NCBI RefSeq assembly: GCF_047511655.1
Contig: NC_133401.1
Coordinates: 18,225,501-18,289,500 of the forward strand
DNA length: 64,000 nt
From: Castor canadensis
Lineage: Eukaryota > Chordata > Mammalia > Rodentia > Castoridae
Direction of reading: 5' to 3'
The notes beneath the pieces are model-generated. The model worked only from the letters and a program-made list of their open reading frames with translations, made no database searches and was not told the DNA's origin. Both the position numbers and the translations under genes were made by a program. Shown here piece after piece: positions 31,564 to 42,431 of the stretch (position 1 is its first letter; each line of letters opens with the position of its first letter).

Positions 31564-31758
31564 TTTTGCCTGGTGCAGGTGGCTCACGCCTGTAATCCCA
31601 GCTACTCATGAGGCAGAGATCAAGAGGATCGAGGTTTGAAGCCAGCCTGGGCAAACAGTCCCTCAGACCCTATCACAAAAAAGGGCTGGTGGAGTGGTTC
31701 AAGGTATAGGTCCTGAGTTCAAGCCCCAGCACTGCAACAAAACAAAACAAACAAAGAA
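31564..31758 (+). repeat. Dimeric SINE
   Basis: GCCTGGTGCAGGTGGCTCACGCC to GTTCAAGCCCCAGCACTGC with an AAAC tail. Confidence 0.85.
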
Positions 31759-31759
31759 A

Positions 31760-32096
31760 AAAGACAAATATGACATGTTTTCATTGCTATGGGAAAGGAG
31801 GACTGTTTGGTGGGGGACCAGTGGGAAGAGGTAATTGGGGTGTGAACATGATCGAAATACATTGTATATGTATAAAAATAGCACAGTGACACCCACTAGG
31901 GGGGTGTAGGTCAGGGCTAGAGCGCTTGACTGCATAATGAAGCCCACTAAATACTGTTCTAAAAAGGAAGGGGCTTGAGAAATGTAATGGAGGGGTGAAT
32001 TTGACCAAGGTTCACTGTGCACATGTGTGGAAATACCACAATGGAACCCCTTTGTACAATTAATATATGTTAATAAAAGAAAATAAAATATCCTCA
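31760..32096 (+). repeat. L1 3'UTR fragment
   Basis: Ends with the L1-style TTTGTACAATTAATATATGTTAATAAAAGAAAATAAAA. Contains two related ATAC/CACAGTG segments. No ORF2 sequence is left. Confidence 0.6.
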
Positions 32097-32113
32097 GCAT
32101 ACAAAAATTATAT

Positions 32114-32520
32114 ACACACACACACACTTTTTTTTTTTGGTGGAACTGAGGTTTTGAACATAGGGCTTCATTCTTACAAAGCAGGAACTCTACCATTTGA
32201 GCCACACCTCCAGTCCATATTTCTCTGGCTATTTTGGAGATGGGATCTGGAGAACTGTTTGTCCAGGCTGGCCTTGAATCTCCATCCTCCTGATCTCAAC
32301 CTCCCAAGTAGCTAGGACAGCAGGCATGAGCCACCAGTGCCCAGCTCACACTGTCATCATTACTGTAGCATTCCAGTAAGTCTTCAACTCAGGGAGCATA
32401 AGCTCTTCAACTTGTTTCTATCTTTTTTTTGGGGGGTGGTGGGGTAACTGGGATTTGAGCTCAGGGCCTCATACTTACTATGCAGGTTTTGTACCACTTG
32501 AGCCATGTCTCAGTCCTCCA
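32114..32520 (-). repeat. Dimeric SINE and ID half
   Basis: Dimer at 32128-32346 beside a (CA)n run (32114-32127), ID half at 32424-32518 with a G-rich start. Confidence 0.75.
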
Positions 32521-32611
32521 ACTTGTTTCTTCTCCCCAGACTGTTTTTGACAGTTCTAGAGCCTTTGTATTTCCATTTAAACTTCAGCATCTACTTACTA
32601 ATTGATACAAG

Positions 32612-32730
32612 AAAAAAAAAAGAAAAAAGAAAAGGGCTGAGGATGTGACTCAGTGGTGGAGCGCTTGCCTAGCGTGTGCAAGGCCCTAAGTTCCATTCTC
32701 AGGACTGCAAACAACAAAAAAACCCAACAA
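32612..32730 (+). repeat. ID SINE
   Basis: GGGCTGAGGATGTGACTCAGTGG to AGTTCCATTCTCAGGACTGC and an AAC-rich tail; close to the classic ID form. Confidence 0.75.
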
Positions 32731-32901
32731 AACCCAGAAACAATATTTTCCCCTGCCAAACCCCACAATAACATCCCCTCAAACAAAACAAAACAAAACA
32801 CCCCAAATAAATAAACAAAACTCCTGCTGAGGTTTTGATCGGGTTGGCAGTGAGTGTAAAGATTAGTTGAGAAGAATTACATCTTAAAAATAGAAAGTCT
32901 T

Positions 32902-33572
32902 CAATGGATTAAGAAAATGTGGTATCTATACACAATGGAATTTTATGCAGCCATGAAGAAGAACAAAATGTTATCATTTGCTGGTAAATGGATGGAATTG
33001 GAGAACATCATTCTGAGTGAGGTTAGCCTGGCCCAAAAGACCAAAAATCGTATGTTCTCCCTCATATGTGGACATTAGATCAAGGGCAAACACAACAAGG
33101 GGATTGGACTATGAGCACATGATAAAAGCGAGAGCACACAAGGAAGGGGTGAGGATAGGTAAGACACCTAAAAAACTAGCTAGCATTTGTTGCCCTTAAC
33201 GCAGAGAAACTAAAGCAGATACCTTAAAGCAACTGAGGCCAATAGGAAAAGGGGACCAGGAACTAGAGAAAAGGTTAGATCAAAAAGAATTAACCTAGAA
33301 GGCAACACACACGCACAGGAAATCAATGTGAGTCAACTCCCTGTATAGCTATCCTTATCTCAACCAGCAAAACCCTTGTTCCTTCCTATTATTGCTTATA
33401 CTCTCTCTACAACAAAATTAGAAATAAGGGCAAAATAGTTTCTGCTGGGCATTGAGGGGGTGGTGGGGAGAGGGAGGGGGCGGAGTGGGTGGTAAGGGAG
33501 GGGGTGGGGGCAGGGGGGAGAAATGAACCAAGCCTTGTATGCACATATGAATAATAAAAGAAAAAGGAAAAA
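32902..33572 (+). mobile_element. L1 3' end with 16-bp target duplication
   Basis: Begins within ORF2 (the MWYLYTMEFYSAMKK-type region, here CACAATGGAATTTTATGCAGCC), continues through the 3'UTR with a G-rich tract (33450-33525), AATAAA and poly(A). AAAAATAGAAAGTCTT occurs at 32886-32901 and again at 33573-33588. The clean duplication suggests a fairly recent insertion. Confidence 0.88.
33450..33525 (+). repeat. G-rich tract of the L1 3'UTR
   Basis: Many runs of 3-6 G separated by 1-5 bases; a typical L1 3'UTR polypurine tract able in principle to form G-quadruplexes. Confidence 0.8.
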
Positions 33573-33588
33573 AAAAATAGAAAGTCTT

Positions 33589-33650
33589 GCACCTGCTTTG
33601 CAAGCACAAAACCCTGAGTTCAAACCCCATTCTCCCCCCCAACACACACA
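33589..33650 (+). repeat. ID-half SINE 3' part
   Basis: GCACCTGCTTTGCAAGCAC to GTTCAAACCCCATTC. It was probably cut by the L1 insertion beside it. Confidence 0.6.
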
Positions 33651-34189
33651 CAGTGGTGTCTTCCAGTTCCCCTACCAAAAAATGGAGTCTTCCCAATCCA
33701 TGAACGTGGTATAGTTCACTATTGACTTGGGTCTTTCTTTAATTTCGATAGGGTAATTATTTGAAAGAGACAATGACAGGACTTATGGATGAATTTGATG
33801 TGATTGGAGGTCATGAGAAGGGCGGAAGAGTAAGGCTCAATGCCTGGATTTTTGCTTTAGCCACAGACTGCAGGAGAAAGCTCTTTGCCCCCAGGAGATC
33901 TTGCTCAAAAGAGGAAGCACCTGGATTTGGATTCAGCTTCATGGACCCCAGGGCCATGGACCTGTCCACACTCTCCTTTCTGGGGAGACTTTGTGCCCCA
34001 CAGCCAACCAATACCAGAAATCCAGGGAGTGGTGACTTAGAGCTGCTAGCATCTTCCCTTTTCCCCCCACCTCCGCCCCTGCTCCCCAGCTGAAGCATCG
34101 CTTTCTCCTCCCTCTTTCTGGACAGTCAACCTTCCTCCCCGGACTCGTTCTCATCGGGAGCCACCTGACTGGTCACTGTGGGTCAGATG

Positions 34190-34370
34190 CCACACCCCAC
34201 ACCCCTTGGATCTTCAAGCTAATGAGACCTGCTCTGATTCCCCAGCCAGGCCAACAGCATTAATCTCTCCTGGCAGGAGGCTTGGGGGAGGGGAGGAGAA
34301 AGAAAGGGCCCCTTATGGCGAGCCTCAGTGACTCAGGCACCAGGAGGGATTATGGGTGCACACGTGTGCT
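34190..34370 (+). promoter_or_regulatory. Candidate photoreceptor enhancer upstream of CRX
   Basis: Unique, SINE-free DNA 1.4-1.6 kb before CRX exon 1. In 100 bases it holds CATTAATCTC (OTX/CRX-type, 34258-34267), TGACTCAGGCA (NRL/MAF half-MARE type, 34329-34339) and GGGATTA (CRX/OTX, 34346-34352), plus CCTTATGG. CRX and NRL co-bind photoreceptor enhancers. The call rests on site clustering only. Confidence 0.5.
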
Positions 34371-34439
34371 TGTGTGCGTGTCTGGGTGTTTGGGAGAAGT
34401 AGAACAAACCCACGTGGGGACCAGTGGCTCAGGGAGATA

Positions 34440-34751
34440 TTTATAATCCAGACAGACACAGAGAGAGGCAGAGAAGAAACCCAGGGGGAGACAGAGATGA
34501 GGAAAATGGGGAGGGAAAAAAAGAAGTGCTAAATTAGGCAGAAAGACAGAGGAACAGGAAACCTAGAGGGACAGGGAGCTGGAGCCAGAGGAAGAGGCAG
34601 TGACTAAAGGAAGGAGACAAGAACAGAGGTGTCATCCAGGCAGGATTACAGGAAGGGGAACGAGGCTCTGAGATGAGGCTTGGAGCTACAGGGAGACACC
34701 AGAGACAGACACACAGAAACACACATATATACACAGAAAATGAGAGAAAGA

Positions 34752-34787
<36 letters not shown>

Positions 34788-35190
34788 AGAGACCAAGACA
34801 GTAATGAAGGAAAATCAATAATGAGGGGACAGAGAAAAGACAGCTAGGGGATGGCAGAGCGACACACAGGCAAACAGGCACAAGTGGCAGAGCCTGAGGC
34901 CCAAAGGAAAGAGAAACTGAGGCACAGACCTGAAATTAATGATTAATTAAGATTAATGGTGTACGTGTGTGGAGAGACAGAAGTAAGAGGAAAATAAGAG
35001 GAGAATTTTATGTCCAAAAAAATAGAGACAGAGAGGTCACATGTGAGAGAACAATGCAAAGAGAAAAAGGGAAACTGAGGCAGAACAAGAGAATGATAAG
35101 GTGGTACAGAGATAAGCAGACTTTGGGGACAGAGATTGACCCAGGAGAGAGATACAGAAAGCCCTGCACCATCTTTCAGGAATATCCAAC
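34440..35190 (+). repeat. Purine-rich tract with (AG)n
   Basis: About 750 bases strongly biased to A and G on +, built of CAGAGA-like words with a pure (GA)n run at 34757-34783. No coding frame is believable; a long antisense frame in 34534-34881 is a by-product of the bias. Confidence 0.75.
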
Positions 35191-35202
35191 ATGTCTTGCC
35201 TT

Positions 35203-35430
35203 CCTCTTTTTTTTCTTTTTGTGGTACTGGGGTTTGAACTCAGGGCTTGATGCTTGCAAAGCAGGTGCTCTACCAGTTGACCACAGCTCCAATCCATTTT
35301 GCTCTGGTTATTTTGGAGTTGTGATATTGGGGACCATTTACCTGGGCTGGCCTCAAACCTCGATCCTCCTGAACTCAGCTTCTCAAGTAGCTGGGATTAC
35401 AGGCATGCGGCTCCCATGCTGGCCTCTTCT
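35203..35430 (-). repeat. Dimeric SINE
   Basis: Reversed; TTTTTGTGGTACTGGGGTTTG to GGGATTACAGGCATG. Separates the purine tract from the CRX promoter. Confidence 0.85.
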
Positions 35431-35689
35431 TCCTCTTTAATACATCTCTCTGGGGTTAATATCCAAAACTGGAGGGACACCAGTTATACTTGAGAAGGAC
35501 TTCCCTGAGGGGTGTGTGTGTGTGAGGGTGTGCAAGACTCCTGGCACATATAGGAGCAGAGGCCTTCCTTCCCCATCAGCCTTAGTTGCCAAGATGTCAC
35601 GGCGGGGGGGTGGGGGTAGTGGTGGTGGTGGTGGAAGGAATTAAGCAGATGGGTCCCCTCCCCCTCTCAGGCAATGTCACCTCCTGGTG

Positions 35690-35795
35690 CCCAGTCAGTC
35701 CCTCATTTTGGCCGGGATTACCCTGCAAGATCCAGGCCATGGCAGATGACGTCATTCTCAGTCTGGGCTTAAAACCACACCATGTGGGGGGACCT
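35690..35795 (+). promoter_or_regulatory. CRX: CRX promoter
   Basis: Contains GGGATTA (35714-35720, a K50-homeodomain site usable by OTX2 or CRX itself), the perfect palindromic CRE TGACGTCA (35747-35754) and a TATA-like CTTAAAA (35769-35775), spaced as a core promoter for a start near 35795-35800. Placement directly before a plausible first exon supports it. OTX2 control of CRX and CRX autoregulation are known; the CRE is an inference from sequence. Confidence 0.65.
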
Positions 35796-35796
35796 G

Positions 35797-35852
35797 TTTC
35801 CTTCAGCTGCTGTGTCTGGTGACTCGGTCCAGGAGAGCCCTCCTTTCTGAAG
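35797..35852 (+). other. CRX: CRX exon 1 (non-coding), inferred
   Basis: A short leader ending TTTCTGAAG before a consensus donor GTGAGT at 35853. The 5' end is inferred from the TATA-like box. CRX is known to have a non-coding first exon. Confidence 0.55.
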
Positions 35853-36034
35853 GTGAGTGATCTGCAGGAGAGGCTGAGGGGCGGAGGAAGGGAGAGGGAC
35901 ACAAGGAGAAGAGGAAGGAGGGGAGGTTAGTTTATTTTATTTATGGCTGTGTTTTCTGTATGCAGAGTGAAGTCTGTGATATTTAATGAACAACTGGCAA
36001 GGAGCAGAGGTTCTGTATGATGGCAGTAGGAGGG

Positions 36035-36320
36035 AGAAGTTGCCAGGCAGGTGCTCTACCACTTGAGCCATGTCTCAGACCTTTGTGCTCTGGTTATTTT
36101 TTAAGACAGGTCTCAATTTTTGCTTGGGGCCAGCCTCAGAGTAAGAACCTCCTACCTATGTCTCCTGCATAGCTAGGATTACATACATGTTTCACCATAT
36201 CCAGCTTGTTTGTTGAGATGGGATCGCACTCACTTTTTGCCCAGACTGGCCTCGAATGTGATCTTCCCAATCTCTGCTTCCTGAATAGCTGACATGCACC
36301 AACATGCCTGGCTCCATTGT
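36035..36320 (-). repeat. Reversed SINE pair, worn
   Basis: Partial ID half (36045-36085) and two diverged B1-like parts to 36315. Confidence 0.55.
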
Positions 36321-36342
36321 ATTTTCTTTAAAACTTTTATTA

Positions 36343-36572
36343 TTAGCTGGGATCCAGTGGCTCATGCCTGTAATCTTAGCTATTTGGGAGGCTGAGATCA
36401 GGAGGATGGAAATTTGAGGCCAGCCCAGGCAAATAGTTCACGAGAATCCATCTTCAAAACAACCAGAGCAAAATGGACTGGAGGAGCGACTCAAGTGGTA
36501 GAGTGTGTGATTTGCAAGTGAGTAGCGCTGAGTTCAAATCCCAGTCCCACTTTAAATTAAAAAAAAAAAACC
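36343..36572 (+). repeat. Dimeric SINE
   Basis: GCTGGGATCCAGTGGCTCATGCC to GTTCAAATCCCAGTCCC with an A11 tail. Confidence 0.85.
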
Positions 36573-36617
36573 CAACTTCTATCATTGCTTGGAATTTTCT
36601 TTTCTTTTTTCCCCTCA

Positions 36618-36990
36618 CTTTTTTTTTTTTTTTTTGAGACAGGTTCTTGCTATGTAGCCTTGGCTTGCCTCAAACTCAGGATCTTCCTGCCTCACCCTCT
36701 CCTGACTGCTGGGATTACAGGCATGTACCACCATGCCCACCTTTGGAATTCTCTATTCATTTGTGCTTTTATCCACACATTATCCATGTCCCTTGCTGAG
36801 CTTTGATTCGTCCCCAGTGCCTGGCATGTGGTTAGGATTTGCTGGGGTGAATGAATGACAGAAATGGAATTGAAGAAGCCAGGGGTCGTGGCCCCTGCTT
36901 GTAATCCCAGCAGTCAGGAGACTGAGGCAGAATGCTAAGGCTTACAGCTGTAGGACAGACTGGGCTGTATAGTGAGACCCTGTCTCAAAG
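36618..36990. repeat. Reversed and forward B1-like SINEs
   Basis: A - monomer at 36620-36745 with T17 tail, and a + monomer at 36880-36995 ending GACCCTGTCTC. Confidence 0.75.
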
Positions 36991-36995
36991 GAAAA

Positions 36996-38206
36996 GAAAC
37001 AGTAAATGGAACTGAGAGACACACAGGACGAGCTGAGGTGTTGTGGCTGCAGCAGGAGAGACTAAGTGTGGACTATGGAGACCCCCGGGGTCCAGGGAAG
37101 CACGATTTGGGGATCACAGTGCTGGCAAATTGATTTCCCAGGGATCTTGCTGCTCCCAGAGGCTCTGACTTCCCCCTCCCATTTCATAGTGGGCACACAT
37201 ACCCAGCTCCTTGTTCACCCTGGGTGGAGGAGCTAATGAGGACAGCACAGAAAGGCTGGAGGGCCTGACCCGGGAGAGGTCTGAATGTCAGGGAGCTGTG
37301 TGAGCCTCCGTTTAAGCTCTGCCCTTTTCTCACTGTGTGACTGTGGGCCCTTCACATGGCCTCTCTGGGCCTTAGTTTCTTCATCTGCAAAATGGGGACA
37401 ACAGGACCACTGGGAGCCCTTGTCACAGCCTGGCCTGCAGAGAGTGTGTGTGTGGGGGGGCTGGACTTACCCCACTTCCAGGTACATTTGGGGACTAAGG
37501 CACAGAGGACGGAGCTCTTGAGATATTTGGGTTCAATTCTTGGTTGTGCTTGTCACTCGTGGGACCTTGAGAATGGAGGGAGCCACTCCAGCCTCAGTTT
37601 CCTCACCTGAGAAACGGGCCTCTGAGCTCTGGGTGCTGTGGTTTGTCCTTCGGGGTCATGTACCTCGGTGGTCAGGAGGACATGGTCTCAGCACTAGTTC
37701 TGCCGCTGGGTTCACCATGGGGCTGGGGACTCTGCTTCTTTGAGCCTCAGTTTATTTCTCTGAAAATGTACTAGAAGTTACTAGAAATTTCCAGAAGATA
37801 TTAGAAGTTTCCATAGGATTATTGCTCCCTGAGACCTTGTCCCAAAGCCTTTGGTGCAGTGTCTGAGCAGTTGGGAATCCCTGGAGGTCCTTAGTGCCAT
37901 CAGCTACCTGTCCCAGGTCAGGTACCTGTGTCCCCATCAGGCTCCACCCTCCACCTGTGAAGTGGGGCTCCCTGCATGTCTGCACACAACCATGGCGACT
38001 GAGCACTTAGGACTCACCTGTGAGGGCAGCTCTTCAGGTGGGAACCTGGGACCCAGTGGAGGCTGAACACCAGGACTTCTGAGAACTGCCCTCAGACACA
38101 CAGGTTGTTGATCATAAAATGTCGCTACCTTGAACTTCAGGGGGGCAGGTCTGCTTTCACACTCACTGTCAATTCCTAAGGTAGAAGTGGGTGCTGTTGT
38201 CATTGC
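36996..38206 (+). other. CRX intron 1, unique part
   Basis: About 1.2 kb without SINEs. GCTAATGAGG near 37233 is a homeodomain-type word, but I see no cluster. Short open frames have no domain. No extra exon could be supported. Confidence 0.5.
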
Positions 38207-38425
38207 ATCTTTTTTTGGTGACACTGGGATTTGAACCTGGGTCCTCAAGCTTGCTAGGCAGACAATCTACCACTTGAGCCACTCTACCAGCCTGGATTTG
38301 TGTTGGGTGTCTTCCAAATTGCTTCTCATGAGCAATTTGCCCCAGCTGGCTTTGAACCTCCATCCTCTTGATTTCTGCCTCCTGAGCAGCTAGGATTATA
38401 GGCGTGAGCCACCATACTTGGCTGT
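38207..38425 (-). repeat. Dimeric SINE
   Basis: Reversed; TTTTTGGTGACACTGGGATTTG to AGGCGTGAGCCACC. Confidence 0.85.
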
Positions 38426-39020
38426 CACCACATCCTTTCAGAGCTTGCACTTGAAGACTTGCAGGAGTATTTGCCAAGTGGAGGATTTTTGCAAATTACA
38501 TCAAGCATGTTAAATTCAGGACATTCCTCATTTTTGCTCTTTAGGGATCCAGGTCAACATTATTGCTTCTTGGAAAGGACAGACATAATCTTGGGTAGGT
38601 GGCTGGGAGAATCTGGCTTTCAGAATTGGAATCCTGAATTTTGGGGGACATCTTCGGCGTGACCCAGTGCCTGAGTCTGCAGGTGTTCTTATCTCAAAAA
38701 TGTGAGCCTCACAGTAACACAGTCTCCACCTCCAAAGGTTGTGCTGAGGACCGAATGGCATCTGATGAGCATAAAGAAGGCTGTGCATTAGCTAGCTATT
38801 GCTGTGTAACAAATTTCCCCTAAACTCAGCAGCTTAAGACAAGGAACAGTGATCTGGTAGTTTCTGAGGGACGGGAATCCAGGAGTGAGTAAATAGGACA
38901 AGTCTGGTTCAGGGGTCTCCTGATGTCAGGCTGTCAGCAGGACCACACAATCCTCTCCACTGGACTTCTGTGTGTCCTCAGGCCTGGCCTCAGAAGTCAC
39001 ACTGTCTTTTCTATAAAATC
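38426..39020 (+). other. Unique DNA with an old unassigned repeat
   Basis: 38775-39000 (GCTAGCTATTGCTGTGTAACAA.. CTCAGCAGCTTAAGAC) has the look of an ancient mammalian interspersed repeat, family not assigned. The rest is unremarkable. Confidence 0.4.
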
Positions 39021-39024
39021 TTTA

Positions 39025-39110
39025 TTTGGGGAGGGAGAGGTGCTGGGGCTTGAGCTCGGAGCCTGGAGCATGCAGACGGTGTGCTCTGCCATTGAGCTGC
39101 GCCCCAGCCT
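39025..39110 (-). repeat. ID SINE, older type
   Basis: GGTGCTGGGGCTTGAGCTCGG to CATTGAGCTGCGCCCCAGCC. Confidence 0.6.
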
Positions 39111-39349
39111 CTGCAGTGGTTATGCGGTGGCTAGGCAGGGATGCCGGGGGCAAGGATCGTTGGGAGTTACGTTGCAGGCAACTTGATTTTTAGAGGTAAT
39201 GCTGCAGGTTTGCTCTTATTCCTGTTACAGGGCTGAGTCTTCCCAGAACCTTCCCGTCAGGCTCTACAAAATCTTTCTACTCCCACAGCCCATCACTGCT
39301 CTGGTCCCACAGGATGTCTTGTTTTTCCTCTAACAAGACACAATGATTT

Positions 39350-39525
39350 TCAGGACTGGAGGAGTGGCTCAAGAGGTAGAGCACCTGCCTAGCAAGCATG
39401 AGGCTCTGAGTTCAAATCCCAACAGCAGCAGCACCAAAAAAACCCCAAAAAAACAAAACAACAACAACAACAACAAAACCCCAACTAACAAAAAACAAAA
39501 CAAACAAAAAACCAAATCAGTGATT
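39350..39525 (+). repeat. ID-half SINE with long A/C tail
   Basis: GACTGGAGGAGTGGCTCAAG to GTTCAAATCCCAACAGC, then an A/AAC-rich tail to about 39520. Confidence 0.8.
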
Positions 39526-39677
39526 CTAGTCCCTGGGCCTTTGCACCTTCTGTTCTCTCTGCCTGAAAGCCTGTACCCCCAGATCTTATTCAAGTTACCT
39601 GGGGGCCCCCCATCCCTACCAACTTCCAACTATCACAATGAACTTTTCTATTTATTTTCCTCTTGGTTTCTTTCTTT

Positions 39678-39975
39678 CTTTTTTTTTACGGTATTGGGGC
39701 TTGAACTTAAATCCTTTACCTTGAGCCACTCTACCAGCCCTTTTTGTGTTAGGTTTTTTTTCGAGAGAGGGTCTCACAAACTATTTGCCCAGGCTGGCTT
39801 CGAACCGTGATCCTCCTGATCTCTGCCTCCCAAATATCTGGGATTACAGATGTGAGCCATCAGTGCCAGACCTTTTTGTGCTATGTAGTCCATGCTGATC
39901 TGGAACTCACAATCCTCTTGTCTGACCTTCCTGAGTGTGGGATTACAGCCATGCACCACCATGCCCGGCTCCCTG
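39678..39975 (-). repeat. Dimeric SINE and B1-like SINE
   Basis: Dimer at 39680-39873 and B1-like remnant at 39880-39970, both reversed. Confidence 0.8.
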
Positions 39976-40319
39976 TGTGTCTTATTTCTTGTTCCATCCC
40001 TTCCTCTTAGAGCAGGGTATGTGTGGCTCAAAAATATTTTCTGGGTACAGTAGAGCCTCAGTTTACTATAAATAGCCCCCCTCTTCCAGATGAGGGATGG
40101 GAAACACAGGGCAGTGACAGGAAAGAAGAAGGTGGAGGCTAAAACAAATGTCATCCATTTTTAAATCCATTTCCATATTTCTCAAATATTTATTAGGGGT
40201 TTTGGGGATACTGCAGGGACTGGCGCTACTCTGGGACCTGAACTCAGGTAGTTGATAGGCCTGGTGGAGACAGACAGGTAAATAAACATGTAAGTATGAT
40301 ATTTAATAATGCTACATTT

Positions 40320-40550
40320 ACCTCATTACTCACGAGGTGGAGACAGGAGGATCACCAGCTCAAGACCAGCCAGGGCAAAATTGTGAGACCTATCTGAAAA
40401 AACAAATGAGGAGCCAGGTGCCTGTGGCTGCCGCCTATAATGCCAGCTACTCAGGAGGAAGAGATAAGGAAGATCACTGCTTGAAGCCACCTCAGGCAAA
40501 TAGTTCACTGAGACCCTATCTCGAAAATACCTAACACAAAAATAGGGCTT
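40320..40550 (+). repeat. B1-like SINE left halves
   Basis: A fragment at 40325-40400 and a left half at 40412-40548 ending CCCTATCTCGAAAATACC; the ID half is missing. Confidence 0.65.
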
Positions 40551-40980
40551 GTGGGGAGCTCTCCAGACTTTTTGCTTGCTGTTGTAGATTTCATTGTTCT
40601 TTTTGGAAAGGTAATACACACACACAGTTACAAAGTATTCCTCACTGTGATACAAGGTCTGTGTCCAGCACACATCTCCCCAGGGGTGGCCATTGCTACA
40701 GTATCTTGTAGCAGTGTATCTTTTTATGTGTATATCATCAGTCCCTTGAAAACAGGGTAAGCTCACAGGATAAACTCCAAGAAGCAAGCATCATTACGTG
40801 ATGCTGGCATTGTTTGAACATCAGTGAGCATACTTACAGCAGCCTGAGGGTATAGCCTGCGACATGTCTCGCCTGGTATATATGGTGGTATACTCAGCCA
40901 GTCATTGATTGAGACATTGCCATGCAGTGCGTGTCTGTATAAGTGTATGTATCACTGCCATGTCTTAAAAATTACAGGTG
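40551..40980 (+). other. CRX intron 1, unique part
   Basis: No gene or clear repeat; possibly very old L1-derived DNA. Confidence 0.35.
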
Positions 40981-40982
40981 AA

Positions 40983-41215
40983 GCTGGGGTCCAGTGGCTC
41001 ACGCCTGTAATTCCAGCCACTTGAGAGACTGAGATAAGGAGGATCAAAGTCTGAGACTAGTAGGGACAAATAGTTCCTGAGACCCCATGTCCAAAAAAAC
41101 CAGAGCAAAATGGACTGGAGGTGTGGCTCAAACAGTAGAGCACCTGCCTTTAAGTGCGAAGCCCTGAGTTCAGACCCCAGTCCCACCAAAGAAAAAAAAA
41201 GAAAGAAAGAAATCA
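40983..41215 (+). repeat. Dimeric SINE
   Basis: GCTGGGGTCCAGTGGCTCACGCC to GTTCAGACCCCAGTCCC and a GAAA-rich tail. Confidence 0.85.
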
Positions 41216-41589
41216 CAAATGGCAGCATGTTGCCAGACATCGTGCTCAGAGCCACACTTTTATCTTTTGAATATAAACATTATGCCATTTATATTTATTG
41301 TCTAAAACATATCGTATTTATAACCTATACACATCTCCATGTGCTTATTTACAAATAAACCTACTTGTATGCATACAAAACACTTATTATAAAATACAGT
41401 GCATAATATAAGTGCATAACATTTATAGTAAATAATACATTACATAATAATTTATAATGATAAATAAATGTAACAAGCCTATTCTAGGTGCTGTACATAT
41501 GTAGCTTGGCCACATATGTTATGTAACACAAGCACACACCCATTTCAAAGTGTGATTATCAGATACATAAGTAGCAAGCAGAAGTCAAA

Positions 41590-41935
41590 GATTTAAGAGC
41601 TGAGCTGTGGCTCAAGTGGTAGAGTGCCTGCCTAGCAAGCATGAGGCCCTGAGTTCAAGCCCCAGTGCTGCCAAAAAAAGTAATAAGTAGCATACAAAAT
41701 GAAGATACAGTACTCTGGAAAATGAAGGAGTCTCTGGGTGGTCATGACAGACTTGGAAATGATTTGCTGTCCCTCTCTCTTAGGTCAAGCCTAGCATAAT
41801 CTCTGTCTCTCTATTTTTTTTTTTTTTAGATGGGGTCTGTCTCTGTGGCCCTGGCTGCCCTCAAACTCTCTATCCTCCTGCCTCAGCCTCCAGAGTCCTG
41901 GGATTACAGGTGTGTGCTACCATTTCCGGCAAATT
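41590..41935. repeat. ID half (+) and B1-like SINE (-)
   Basis: ID half at 41598-41680; reversed B1-like at 41814-41930 with T14 tail. Confidence 0.75.
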
Positions 41936-42114
41936 CCTAGCTCTTTATTAGAGATCTTTTAAGATCTACCCATAGGGAGGCACTTTATACTTTTTAATGA
42001 CTTCATATTATTCTTTTCATGATGTATCATAACTTACCATAATTTACTGAAGTTGCATAATTTAGCTGACACAGCCCCTTTGGTGGCTGCTTTCACATTT
42101 TGGTGGAACATATG

Positions 42115-42420
42115 CGATGTTGCAGAATCTAAATGGACATGACTATAAATGGGGGAAAGCTTGGGGAGGGTCCTAGCACAAGGTGTGAGGGGGAGAGAGG
42201 GCGAGGACTGGGAGTATATGATTGTAATACCTTGTATGCAAGTCTGGAAAGGTCACAATAAAACCCACTGAAAACTGCAAGAAAGATGAAAAAGTGGGGA
42301 GGGAGGAAGGGGATAAGGAAGAGCGAGAGGGGTGAAAGGGGTCTAAGTCCATCACAGGCACGGGTGGGAATGCAATGAATTCTCTCACCTCATGTTGCAC
42401 AATTAAACATGCTGCGTTAT
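42115..42420 (+). repeat. L1 3'UTR-like fragment
   Basis: GGGAGGGTCCTAGCACAAGG.., two G/A-rich tracts and CACAATAAAACCCACTG resemble L1 3'UTR sequence; no ORF2 remains. Confidence 0.45.
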
Positions 42421-42431
42421 AAATTCTGGAG

